A DNA stretch of 64,000 nucleotides from an uncultured Dehalococcoidia bacterium (GTDB taxonomy: Bacteria > Chloroflexota > Dehalococcoidia > Lucifugimonadales > UBA1127): NCBI GenBank assembly GCA_951812285.1, contig OX638292.1:802774-866773 (forward strand), in the 5' to 3' direction. Both the position numbers and the translations under genes were made by a program. Shown here piece after piece: positions 19,545 through 28,093 of this stretch. The notes below the pieces were generated by a model that was given only the letters and a program-made list of their open reading frames with translations, did not search any database and was not told where the DNA came from. How positions within the stretch are numbered: the first letter of the stretch is position 1; each line of letters opens with the position of its first letter.

Positions 19545-21611
19545 CTATGTGGCGTCAGGCGTAAGCCGCAGCGCGTAACCGGCGGGCTGCCGGGTGTGGC
19601 GCGTGAGCGAGGCCACGATGACGACGGCGGTCTCGCCCGCGGCCAGGGCGGGGACGGTCACGCTGCCGGCGTTGGCGCCGTCGAGGGGGACGTCGAGGAC
19701 GGTGGGGGCGCCCTCGCCACGGTCGACGACGACGCGGACGCCGAAGCGCTGGGGGAGGACGTTGGTCGTGCGCACGAAGCCGTCGGCCGACCACTCGCCG
19801 TCAGTCTCGGCGTCGTCGAAGAAGCCGATCTCGGGGACGGCGACGTCGTCGACGCATGCGCCGTCGAGGCTGATGGCGGCATCGAGGACCTGCTCGAAGG
19901 CGACGAGCACACTGGCGCCCGTGTAGGGTGTCAGGTCAACCTGCTCCTCCACCCAACCGTCGCTCCTGCCGGTGATGCCGGGGCCGTACGTTGCGCCGAT
20001 GGGGTCGTCGGTGACGGTGTGCGTGCCGGGGAGGACGTTCCAGGTCTCGCCTCCGTCGGGGGAGGCCGTCACGTAGAGGTAGTCCCAGAGCTCCTCCAGG
20101 TTGTGCCACATGCGGAAGGTGAGCGTGGCGGAGGTGACCTGCGACAGGTCGAACTCGTGGGTGAGGCGCGAGTGGGAGGAGTCTCCGCGGTTGCTCCACC
20201 AGCAGGCCTCACCGCTGTAGGGCGACGTGTCGAGGATGACGTTGGCGGGGTCGCCATCGAAGTGCAGCACGCCGCCGGACGCGGAGACGTCGAGGCTGAC
20301 GTAGTCGGTCGCGAAGGGGGCGACGTCGCCGTTGAGGCGCTCGCCGGGGGGGAGCGCGCGAACCGGGGACTGGAGCGACAGGGGGGAGTCGTCGACGTAG
20401 CCGTAGGGCATAGGGGCGCTGCCGCCGAGGAGGTTGGCCGTCGACCAGTCCATGTAGAGGTCGTCAAAGGGCACGTCGTGGCCGGCGTCGCGGAGGTAGG
20501 CCTCGATGCCGGCGGCGCCGTCCTCGGGGCGGGCGATGAGTGGGGCGAGGGCGTCGATGCCGTAGCGCTGGGTGAAGTAGATGAAAAAGAGGTGGGCGGC
20601 GTTGTAGTGCCTGCCGACGCCGCTGCCGAAGCTGGGCCAGTTGGTGAGGGATACCTCATCACGGAAGCCTGGGGGCGAGAGGGCGCGTCCGCGGGCGACG
20701 AGGCCGGCGGTGATCTCCGAGATGCCCTCATTGACCCAGGTGTGCTCCGTGGGGTCCACGAGGTGGTGGAGCAGGTGCTGGTACTCGTGGCCGGTGAGGC
20801 TGCGGAACGCGCCGGGGCCTGCGCGGACGACGCGGGCGTCAAGGTAGAGCATGGGGCGGCCGTTGCTGTAGGGGAAGACGCCCGGCGTGTAGTAGTCGCC
20901 GGAGGAGAAGTAGCCCGCGGCGCCGCTCAGGGGTGTGATGAGCATGGTGGTCGGAGCGCCGAGGCCCTCGTGGGCGCGATCCGGGACGTAGCCGAGCGTC
21001 GCCTGGGAGACGGAGGGGTAGACGCGCTCCTCGAAGTGGTTGGCGAGCTCCTCGAGCTGCGCGCGGCCGCCGAGCACACCGTCGACGGCGTACCAGAGGG
21101 CGTGGGGGGTCACTAGCTGGAGGGTGGCCTTCACCTTCTCGACGCGCTGGCGGGTGAGATCCACGACCCAGAAGGCCTCGACGTGGCCGACGTCCTCGGG
21201 GCCGAGGATGGGAGCCTTTGCGATCTGGGCGAACTGGTCCGGCCGGAAGCGGCGGGCGAGGGCGATGAGGTCGCTGGGGGGCGGCGGCGCGATGTGGGCC
21301 GGCGGCGGTTGCGACTCGGCGGGGGCGGTCGGCATGAGGGACGGCTTGAGGGCGAGGGCCTCGCCGGTGGCGGCAGGTGCGGGGGCGGCGTCGGCGTCGA
21401 CGGGCGGCGGCGGGACCTGGGAGGGAGCGGGCGGCTCGCCGTCGGGTGTCGGGACGGGCACGGCGGTGGGAGACGGGACGGCGTCGGGCGTCTGCTGGGG
21501 CGGCTCTGACCGGCACGCAGCGAGGGTCACGAGGAGCAGCAGGGAGGCCATCAGCGCCATCGTTGCTGCGCCTCGCCCCAAGGATGTGTTGTCCAATGTG
21601 CGGCCCTGCAT
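19545..21611 (-). CDS. Secreted zinc metalloprotease-like lipoprotein
   Basis: 688-aa protein with a lipobox ending at C33 (TLAAC), then a Pro/Thr/Ala-rich linker to about residue 110. A gluzincin-type site, HEYQH with a downstream WVNEGISE, lies near residue 270, giving two His ligands and a distal Glu. The later part contains a region like the immune-inhibitor A (M6) beta-domain (TASPDGGETW). An outward-facing lipid-anchored protease is likely. AGGGGACGGC precedes the ATG. No inhibitor or partner gene is adjacent; it stands between selD and a radical SAM gene. Confidence 0.7.
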   Translation of the reverse strand: MQGRTLDNTSLGRGAATMALMASLLLLVTLAACRSEPPQQTPDAVPSPTAVPVPTPDGEPPAPSQVPPPPVDADAAPAPAATGEALALKPSLMPTAPAESQPPPAHIAPPPPSDLIALARRFRPDQFAQIAKAPILGPEDVGHVEAFWVVDLTRQRVEKVKATLQLVTPHALWYAVDGVLGGRAQLEELANHFEERVYPSVSQATLGYVPDRAHEGLGAPTTMLITPLSGAAGYFSSGDYYTPGVFPYSNGRPMLYLDARVVRAGPGAFRSLTGHEYQHLLHHLVDPTEHTWVNEGISEITAGLVARGRALSPPGFRDEVSLTNWPSFGSGVGRHYNAAHLFFIYFTQRYGIDALAPLIARPEDGAAGIEAYLRDAGHDVPFDDLYMDWSTANLLGGSAPMPYGYVDDSPLSLQSPVRALPPGERLNGDVAPFATDYVSLDVSASGGVLHFDGDPANVILDTSPYSGEACWWSNRGDSSHSRLTHEFDLSQVTSATLTFRMWHNLEELWDYLYVTASPDGGETWNVLPGTHTVTDDPIGATYGPGITGRSDGWVEEQVDLTPYTGASVLVAFEQVLDAAISLDGACVDDVAVPEIGFFDDAETDGEWSADGFVRTTNVLPQRFGVRVVVDRGEGAPTVLDVPLDGANAGSVTVPALAAGETAVVIVASLTRHTRQPAGYALRLTPDAT

Positions 21612-21691
21612 GCCGTCCCCTGAGAACCTGCCCAGTGTTCAGGGTACCACAGGTTGCGTGCGTCGCACCTTTGGATGGCCGCGAGGAACCG

Positions 21692-22594
21692 CTACACGCC
21701 GGCCAGCGCAAGCTGTTGCGCGGGTTGCGCCGGCTGCCACCAATCGTGGCGGCGTTCCTTGAGGCCGTGGGCGTCCATGAGCTCCGAGACGCGGTCCTCG
21801 ACGTCGCGGCGAAGGGTGGTGGGGGCGAAGGGCTCGACGTAGAGGCGCTGGTAGGCGGAGTGGAGGCGGGGGTTGCGGCTGGAGAGGTAGTCCATGAAGT
21901 GCTCGCGGGTTCCGGGCTGGAGGTGGAGGACGTTGGGGTGGAGGTAGTGGGCGCCGTGGGCTGCGGCGGCCTCGACGACGGCGGCGAGGCTCTCGTGGCT
22001 GTCGGTGATGCCGGGCACGACGGGGGCGAGGAGCACACCGGCGCGGACGCCGGCGGTGACGAGGCGCTCCATCACCTGGAGGCGCTTCCACGGCGGCGGG
22101 GTGCCAGGCTCTAGATCGCGCCAGAGGTCGGGGTCGAGGGTGGTGATGCTGAAGGAGACGGACGCACCCGCGCGGCGGCAGGCGTCGGCGAGGACGTCGA
22201 CGTCGCGCTGGACCATGGTGCCCTTGGTGACGAGCTGGAGCGGGGTGCGGCGCTCGGCGAGGGCCTCGATGCAGCCGCGGGTTAGGCGGCGGGCGCCCTC
22301 GATGGGCTGGTAGGGGTCGGTGGCGGTGCCGATGGCGACGACGTCGCGGGGCCACGAGGGGCGGGAGAGCTCGGCGCGGAGGACGTCGACGATGTTGGTT
22401 TTGACGAAGACGAGGCCGGAGAAATCCTCGGAGGCGTTGAGGTCGTGGAAGGCGTTGTAGCGACGGGCGAAGCAGTAGTGGCAGCCGTGGACGCAGCCTC
22501 GGAAGGGGTTGAGGGACCAGCGGAAGCCCATGCCGCGGACGCGGTTGAGAGCGCTCTTGCTCTCGATGTCCATGTACTTTGCGTGATGGGACAT
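21692..22594 (-). CDS. SplB-like radical SAM protein
   Basis: 300-aa radical SAM enzyme of the COG1533 (spore photoproduct lyase-related) group. The [4Fe-4S]-SAM cysteines are C34-x3-C38-x2-C41 in RGCVHGCHYC, followed by GTATDPYQPIE, which is typical of the group. GGGAGGGG precedes the ATG. True SplB repairs spore DNA photoproducts, but this organism shows no sign of sporulation, so the reaction is unknown; many such standalone proteins are annotated as photolyase-like. The large repeat cluster begins immediately upstream. Confidence 0.82.
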   Translation of the reverse strand: MSHHAKYMDIESKSALNRVRGMGFRWSLNPFRGCVHGCHYCFARRYNAFHDLNASEDFSGLVFVKTNIVDVLRAELSRPSWPRDVVAIGTATDPYQPIEGARRLTRGCIEALAERRTPLQLVTKGTMVQRDVDVLADACRRAGASVSFSITTLDPDLWRDLEPGTPPPWKRLQVMERLVTAGVRAGVLLAPVVPGITDSHESLAAVVEAAAAHGAHYLHPNVLHLQPGTREHFMDYLSSRNPRLHSAYQRLYVEPFAPTTLRRDVEDRVSELMDAHGLKERRHDWWQPAQPAQQLALAGV

Positions 22595-22640
22595 GGGCCC
22601 CTCCCTCGATGATGAGAGAAGGGTAATTTAGAACTTACGT

Positions 22641-24140
22641 TCTTGTCAAGGGGGTGGGGGGACGCCCCGCCCCTCCGCCCGTGCCCTGGGTTCCCGCTTT
22701 CGCGGGAACGACGGTGTTGGGTGGTGTGGAGGGACGGAGGTGGTTGGTGGTGGGGATGCCCCGCCGCCCTGCCCCTCTGGATTCCTGCCTGCGCAGGAAT
22801 GACGCGTGGGGGGTTGGTAGGGGGAGCGGAGTCGAACGGAGGTGAGGATGCCCCGCGCGTCCGCCCCTGCCCTGGGTTCCCGCCCCCGTATCGGGGTACG
22901 GGGCAAGCTTCGCGGGAACGACGGGGGGAATAGGGGACGTCCGCACGTCAGGTGTTGGGCACGGAGCGCACGCCATTCGTTTGGATTTGTCCTCATTTTG
23001 CCCGTAGCTGCGGCCGAGGTTGTTTCGCCTTTGTTTTGTAGGGAATCTGTCGCATTCCAGCTATACGTCAAGTATTTTACTTTTTTCGGGCCGGCAGTCC
23101 CTTCACCGGAGCCGTCGGGGTGAGCCACGACGGTGACGGTGGACGAGGGGCTCGCCGTCGTGGAGACGCGTGCGCCGATGGTGGTGGTCTGCGTGGCGGT
23201 GGCGGTGAGTGCTTGCATGGGGAGAGGGTAACGGGGGGTGCGGGTTTCGCGCGAGGGGGTTGTGTCAGGGTGGGGGGACGCCACCCCGCTACGCCTCTGC
23301 CCTGGGTTCCCGCTTTCGCGGGAACGAAGGTTGGGGGTGGTGTGGAGGGATGGAGGTGGTTGGTGGTGGGGATTCCCCGCCACTGGATACCGGCTTTCGC
23401 CGGTATGGAGAACCGAGGTGGATGGGGACTGCGGCTGTGGGCGGTAGTGGGGACGCCCCGCTCCTCGGCCCCTCTGGATTCCTGCCTGCGCAGGAATGAC
23501 GCGTGGGGGGTTGGTAGGGGGAGCGGAGGCGGACGGTGGTGGGGATGCCCCCGCGTCCGTCTGTGCCCTGGGTTTCCGCCCCTGTATCGGGGTACAGGGC
23601 GAGCTTCGAGTTCCCTCAGGGCGAACGGCCTCCCCGCCCATCCCCACCACCCGCACCGCCCCTGGATACCGGCTTTCGCCGGTATGGAGGGTTGTGGGGT
23701 AGGGGCCCATTGGTGAGCTCAGGGCGAACGGCCCCGCCGCCCCGCCCCTCTGGATTCCTGCCTGCGTAGGAATGACGCGTGGGGAGTTGGTAGGGGGAGC
23801 GGAGGCGGACGGAGGTGAGGATGCCCCGCGCGTCCGTCTGTGCCCCGGGTTCCCGCCCCCGTATCGGGGTACGGGGCAAGCTTCGCGGGAACGACGGTTG
23901 GAGGGCGGGGACTGCGTGGGGGCGCGGGGGTGATGGGTGGAGTGGGAACGGCCCCACGCGTCCGCCCCTGCCCTGGGTTCCCGCTTTCGCGGGAACGACG
24001 GGGGGTGGGAACGGCGGTGGGGCGGGGACGGCGGTGGGGGCGCGTGGAGTGGGCACGGCCCCTCGCATGCACCCGTGCCCTGGGTTCGTGCCACCGTATC
24101 GGGGAACGGGGCGAGCTTCGCGGGGACCGGGGGTGGGGGG
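22641..24140. repeat. Large array of REP-like palindromes (three covarying families)
   Basis: About 1.5 kb without credible genes. Palindromes follow one scheme, CTGG then an 8-base arm, a 4-base loop and the complementary arm. ATACCGGC arms: 23387-23406, 23666-23685. ATTCCTGC arms: 22781-22800, 23478-23497, 23754-23773 (one mismatch). GTTCCCGC arms: 22690-22709, 23306-23325, 23977-23996, plus expanded copies at 22876-22919 and 23849-23892 with a nested hairpin CCCCGTA-TCGGGG-TACGGGG. A further expanded copy near 23571-23610 has the nested arm changed to CCCTGTA/TACAGGG, a compensatory change. A degenerate copy is at 24084-24128. Spacers are G-rich and similar to each other. Open frames crossing the array are low-complexity and not real genes. 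Confidence 0.88.
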
Positions 24141-24257
24141 TGCAAACGATGGAAGCGCTTGTCTGGGCGTGCGCCGGAATGCGCGGATGGAGCGAGCGGA
24201 CCGGGCTGCCTCAGCCGTTGGACTGTGGCTGGGGTTCAGGCCGTTCCGGTTCGGCGG

Positions 24258-25421
24258 TCACCACCTGCTGGAACGTTCAGCGTGCGCGTGGTCGGGCAGC
24301 CGGTACGATATGCCGGCGTCGTCGTAGGCGGACGCCTCCAGGAGCGTCGCGAAGTTCTTGGGGGGTTCCTTCCGCAATTGCGCTCGCAGTTTCTGGATGC
24401 GCTGATCCAGCCGGTAAAAGAATAGTGGGAAAGGCAATTTGCTGGCAGGAAATTTCAGCTGGCCGGCGAGGTCGTTCCCTATGAGGCCCCGAGAAACAGG
24501 GTAGATGACACCATTCACCAACTTCTTTCGTTCGTCAGGATCCGTGATGCCCGCGACCAGGGGAGCGGAGTTGATCAGCGCGTTTGTCATGAGGATCGCG
24601 TCCGGCGTAGGAGGAGGCTCACACAAGGAGCCGATCCGGTATATGTTCAGGGCGTGGCTCTCGTCGGTGTAGAGGATGGAATCGGGAATGCCCATGAGGT
24701 GGCCGGCGTAGCGCCAGACGTCGTGGAAGCCGGCGCGCTCCTCCGGGCTGTAACGAGCTCCCAGCGACTCCGAGTGCTGGACGGTGCGCGCGGCGAAACA
24801 GGATACCGAATAGCCCATGTGCGCGGCGCTGAGCGGCACGCCCCAGGCGTCGTGCTCCCACTCCTCGGTCTGTGCCAGCAGCCGCCGGACCTGGGCGTGG
24901 ACGAAGCGGATGCGGACGGACAACTTCCACCCGTCGCCGTACCGTTGCAGCCCCCCGGGCCAGAATATCTCCATCTGGTGCCGGTTGTTCTGCTTGAGCC
25001 GCCAGACACCGTCGTCAAAGATGCGCCCGGTCTGCACGAATGACTTGCTTATCAGCGTAGCGAAGCCGTCTATTAGCACACCAGTGACGAAGGCTGACAG
25101 GATGGCGACGGAGTTTCGCTGGAAGGCGCGGACGCCCGGAGCGAAGACGTGGTGATCAAGCCACTCCGGGTCAGGCGGCGGCGCGTCGAAGAAAAAATCG
25201 CGCAGCAGTTGGGGCGCTTCCCGCATCCCGTCCTGGTTCCCTTCCATCCCGGCCTGAATGTAGCGGTGTACCCGGTCCTGCGGCAGCTGCGCCAACTCGT
25301 CCACAATCGCGTCCATGACCGGGTCGCCGATGTGGGTGTGGGCGATGTAGTTGTCCGCGGTCTCCTGGTCTATCAGACGGGCCTTCTCGTAGCCCGCAAT
25401 GTAGTCAGACGGCACTTTCAT
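24258..25421 (-). CDS. MpaB/DUF2236-family oxygenase-like protein
   Basis: 387-aa member of the DUF2236 (ER-bound oxygenase MpaB, latex-clearing protein) family, thought to be b-type haem oxygenases. The conserved IRFVHAQVRR stretch with its His and Arg residues is present near the middle, and DAWGVPLS follows. No signal peptide is visible, unlike secreted rubber oxygenases, so it is probably cytoplasmic. It borders the palindrome array on one side and an AT-rich regulatory-looking region on the other. The substrate is unknown. Confidence 0.75.
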   Translation of the reverse strand: MKVPSDYIAGYEKARLIDQETADNYIAHTHIGDPVMDAIVDELAQLPQDRVHRYIQAGMEGNQDGMREAPQLLRDFFFDAPPPDPEWLDHHVFAPGVRAFQRNSVAILSAFVTGVLIDGFATLISKSFVQTGRIFDDGVWRLKQNNRHQMEIFWPGGLQRYGDGWKLSVRIRFVHAQVRRLLAQTEEWEHDAWGVPLSAAHMGYSVSCFAARTVQHSESLGARYSPEERAGFHDVWRYAGHLMGIPDSILYTDESHALNIYRIGSLCEPPPTPDAILMTNALINSAPLVAGITDPDERKKLVNGVIYPVSRGLIGNDLAGQLKFPASKLPFPLFFYRLDQRIQKLRAQLRKEPPKNFATLLEASAYDDAGISYRLPDHAHAERSSRW

Positions 25422-25754
25422 TGTTCCACGTCCGTATTTCGCGGTGAGAGTCGCCCCTTCTGCCCCATGAATCCAGCTATTGCCAATGCCATACTCAAGG
25501 AGGAAGGGACGGCCATCGCGATATCGACACTTTCAATTCTCATGCCTGACGCCTATCTGGCCCCTTTGCCGCTCATAAGAGGGACCGTCGGCTTCTCCTC
25601 CCACAATGACGCCCCGATTTATGGAGGTACAATTGTACCTTCCTGAGCAGTTAGCCCTACTAACTGATAGTTATCATAGTCTAATTTACGCATTTGGCAA
25701 CCTGTATCCCCGGCTTGCGCACTTTCATGCAAATTTTCTGGTGTTTGGTCAATC
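25422..25754. other. AT-rich intergenic region with a 16-bp perfect palindrome
   Basis: More AT-rich than its surroundings and without a credible gene. It contains the perfect palindrome AGGTACAATTGTACCT (25625-25640), the type of site bound by a dimeric regulator. It lies between the MpaB-type gene and a small HTH-like frame, both on the minus strand. Confidence 0.55.
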
Positions 25755-25940
25755 TTATTCCGTCAACAAGTGTCCGAGCCCAATGCTGTCGGCCATCTCC
25801 ATGAGCGCCATGCGGCTCTGATTGCCGGGACAGGCCCTACCCCTGGCCCGTCGCAATGCGGTGTGTCGATAGGTCCGCAACCGTCGGGCGATGTCCGACC
25901 ACGACGAGCCCGAATGCTCCCGGAACCACACCAGCCGCAT
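25755..25940 (-). CDS. Small HTH-like protein (possible regulator or remnant)
   Basis: 61-aa frame whose product reads like a short Xre-type helix-turn-helix: SWSDIARRLRTYRHTALRR would be the recognition unit, followed by MALMEMADSIGLGHLLTE, a tail pattern seen in small Chloroflexota HTH proteins. The frame is open about 18 codons further upstream without an ATG or GTG, so the N-terminus may be lost or use an unusual start. No ribosome site is visible. It may be a decayed regulator gene near the 25625-25640 palindrome. Confidence 0.35.
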   Translation of the reverse strand: MRLVWFREHSGSSWSDIARRLRTYRHTALRRARGRACPGNQSRMALMEMADSIGLGHLLTE

Positions 25941-26024
25941 CGGGAATTTGGCGGCAAGTCCGTGGGTGTCTCTACCGTGGTGAATCCGCTGTCACCGGGG
26001 TGCCGTTTGTGGGAGGACTGCGGG

Positions 26025-26396
26025 TTAGACGTGCTGGTCAAAGAGGATTTGGTTGCCGTCCGGGTCCTCGAGGAAGAAGCTGTCCGGGCCGGCGGTGGTC
26101 TCGTTGGCCTCGCTGATGAGGGCGATGCCCTTGCCCTTGATCTGACGCTGGATGCTGCGGATGTCGGTGAAAGCGTCGAGCTTCTGGGCGTTGGCGTCCC
26201 AGCCCGGATTGAACGTGAGGATGTTCTTGTCGAACATGCCCTGGAAGAGGCCAATGGTTGACACGCCGTTCTGCAGGATGAGCCAGTTCTCGGCCTGGTC
26301 GCCGCCGATGATGACGAACCCGAGCTTGGTGTAGAAGTCGCGTGAGGCCTCGATGTCGCTGACGGCGAGGCTGACGGAGAATGCACCGAGTTCCAT
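26025..26396 (-). CDS. VOC (glyoxalase/dioxygenase-fold) protein
   Basis: 122-aa vicinal oxygen chelate protein. The beta-alpha-beta pattern SDIEASRDFYTKLGF and the C-terminal FFLEDPDGNQILF strand are typical. AGGGAG precedes the ATG at 26396. It is divergent from a second VOC gene at 26524, suggesting a shared control region. Members act as lyases, isomerases, dioxygenases or resistance proteins; the function cannot be specified. Confidence 0.82.
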   Translation of the reverse strand: MELGAFSVSLAVSDIEASRDFYTKLGFVIIGGDQAENWLILQNGVSTIGLFQGMFDKNILTFNPGWDANAQKLDAFTDIRSIQRQIKGKGIALISEANETTAGPDSFFLEDPDGNQILFDQHV

Positions 26397-26523
26397 GTCG
26401 AAACGCTCCCTTGCCGGTGATGGCGCGGCTTGGCGTGCCCGCTCGAGGCGGGCGGGTTGTGGCCGTTGCCGTGCGGGCTTGAGTATACTGGATTTGCTCC
26501 GAGGAATTGCCAGGAGGTATTTC

Positions 26524-26952
26524 ATGCCGCTCAACGTCTACCTGCACTTCAACGACAACTGCCGCGAGGCCTTCGAGTTCTACCGCTCGGTGTTTGGGGG
26601 CGAGTTCACGTTCTACGCCACCTTCCGCGAGATGCCCGAGGACATGGGAATCGCCGAGTCGGAGATGGACAACGTGATGCACGTCTCGTACGACATCGGC
26701 GGGACGACGCTGTTGGGCAGCGACGTGCCGAGCGTGTTCGGCCCGCCCGTCGAGATGGGCAACAACTTCTCGATCAGCGTCACCGCTGAGAATCGGGAGC
26801 AGACAGAAGAGTTCTTCAGCAAGATCTCCGAGGGCGGCGACGTCACCATGCCGCTGGGGGACATGTTCTGGGGCGACTACTTCGGCGCGTGCACGGACAA
26901 GTTCGGGATCAACTGGATGATCAGCTACGCCAGCGGCGAGACGCCCTCGTGA
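26524..26952 (+). CDS. PhnB-like VOC protein
   Basis: 142-aa protein of the PhnB/3-demethylubiquinone methyltransferase-like VOC branch. The opening HFNDNCREAFEFYRSVFGG and the later MFWGDYFGACTDKFGINW are highly characteristic. AGGAGGT precedes the ATG at 26524. It faces away from the VOC gene at 26025-26396 across a 127-base control region. The function of this branch is not established. Confidence 0.87.
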   Translation: MPLNVYLHFNDNCREAFEFYRSVFGGEFTFYATFREMPEDMGIAESEMDNVMHVSYDIGGTTLLGSDVPSVFGPPVEMGNNFSISVTAENREQTEEFFSKISEGGDVTMPLGDMFWGDYFGACTDKFGINWMISYASGETPS

Positions 26953-27013
26953 CGAGAGCGGTGACTGAGCTCGGCCGGGCCCCTGCAATTGGACGGCATC
27001 CAACGCATAATCG

Positions 27014-27868
27014 ATGACGTTTTGGAACACGTGGACCTTTGACCCGCTGACCCTTGCCGGTCTGGCTGTGCTCTTCGCGCTGTATACGCGCGGGTTGTGG
27101 CGCAGCCGCGGGCGCTCAGGCGACCTCTTCCCGTGGTGGCGGCCCACCTCGTTCTACGCCGGCTGGGTGACGCTGCTGCTGGGGGCGATGTCGCCCATCG
27201 ACGGGCTCTCGGGCGACCTCTTCCTGATGCACATGGTGCAGCACATGCTGATGATGATGGTGGGGCCGCCGCTCATCCTGCTCGGCGCGCCGGTGGTGCC
27301 GGTGCTGCGGGGGCTGCCGCGCATCTTTCGCGACAACCTGGCGATACCGCTGTTCCAGATGCGGCGGGTGCGCAAGGTCCTCGGGTTGCTGGCGTCGCCA
27401 CTGATCGCGTGGCTGGTCTTCGTGTTCACGGTGTGGATCTGGCACATCCCGGCGCTGTACAACGAGGCGATTACCAACGAGGCGCTGCACTTTCTGCAGC
27501 ACGTCATGTTCGTCAGCGCCGCCATCTTCTTCTGGTGGATCGCCATCGACCCGGTGCCGCTGAAACCGCGGCTCTCGTACGCGCTGCGGCTGCTGTACCT
27601 GTTCCTCGCGACGCTGCAGAGCACGGCGCTGGCGGCGATCATCACGCTCTCTGAGGACGTGCTGTTCACGTACTACGAGAGCGTGCCGCGGCTTTGGGGG
27701 CTGACGCCGGGGGAGGACCAGATGATCGCGGGGCTGATCATGTGGGTACCGGGCGCGGGCATCTACTTCACGGTGTTGACGGCACTGTTCTTCGTCATGC
27801 TGTACAAGGACGACGAGCGCATGCGTCGGCTGGAGGGGCGGCCGGTGAGCGGGCCGAGACGGTGGTAG
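27014..27868 (+). CDS. ctaG: CtaG-type cytochrome c oxidase assembly protein (caa3_CtaG)
   Basis: 284-aa integral membrane protein of the caa3_CtaG family (distinct from Cox11), needed for assembly of caa3-type oxidases, probably in copper delivery. About seven membrane segments are visible, with the His/Met-rich LMHMVQHMLMMMVGPPL segment and a WIWHIPALY stretch typical of the family. The oxidase operon begins 225 bases downstream behind its own promoter, so ctaG is likely a separate unit. Confidence 0.88.
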   Translation: MTFWNTWTFDPLTLAGLAVLFALYTRGLWRSRGRSGDLFPWWRPTSFYAGWVTLLLGAMSPIDGLSGDLFLMHMVQHMLMMMVGPPLILLGAPVVPVLRGLPRIFRDNLAIPLFQMRRVRKVLGLLASPLIAWLVFVFTVWIWHIPALYNEAITNEALHFLQHVMFVSAAIFFWWIAIDPVPLKPRLSYALRLLYLFLATLQSTALAAIITLSEDVLFTYYESVPRLWGLTPGEDQMIAGLIMWVPGAGIYFTVLTALFFVMLYKDDERMRRLEGRPVSGPRRW

Positions 27869-27871
27869 CAA

Positions 27872-27902
27872 CTCAACCCCTTGGTGGCGTCGAGGGGTTG
27901 AG
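27872..27902 (+). terminator. Hairpin after ctaG
   Basis: 10-bp perfect stem CTCAACCCCT / AGGGGTTGAG with an 11-base loop, directly after the ctaG stop. No T-run follows, so it is a weak or factor-assisted terminator. Confidence 0.5.
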
Positions 27903-27936
27903 GGCGAAAAACTTTGCGCGATTTTTCACCAACCCA

Positions 27937-27964
27937 TTGACTACGAAAGTTTCACGCCTATAGA
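27937..27964 (+). promoter_or_regulatory. Promoter of the cytochrome oxidase operon
   Basis: TTGACT (27937-27942), 16-base spacer, TATAGA (27959-27964). A start near 27971 would give a leader of about 120 bases before coxB. Confidence 0.7.
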
Positions 27965-27970
27965 ATGTGG

Positions 27971-28093
27971 CTGCTGCAAAGGGGTCTGCACGCCCGTGCC
28001 AGCACGGGAGGAACCCGAGGCCCCGGACGCGAACAGCCTCTCAGCGCTCATGGGGACGGCAGCAACCGGTCACAACGACATTGAGAGAGGACC
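27971..28093 (+). promoter_or_regulatory. Potentially structured 5' leader of coxB
   Basis: About 120 bases, GC-rich, with hairpin potential: CCCGTGC / GCACGGG (27993-27999 and 28002-28008) and GAGGC / GCCTC (28017-28021 and 28036-28040). It matches no riboswitch consensus I can recall. It could be a cis-regulatory RNA or simply a long leader. Confidence 0.35.

Noticed and set aside
22641..24140. CRISPR array
   Set aside because: Repeats are palindromic, unequal in spacing, and spacers are similar G-rich sequence rather than unique. No cas genes are present.
27971..28093. Assigning the coxB leader to a known riboswitch (cobalamin, SAM, glycine, c-di-GMP) or to SRP/RNase P RNA
   Set aside because: None of the conserved cores of these families can be found in the leader.
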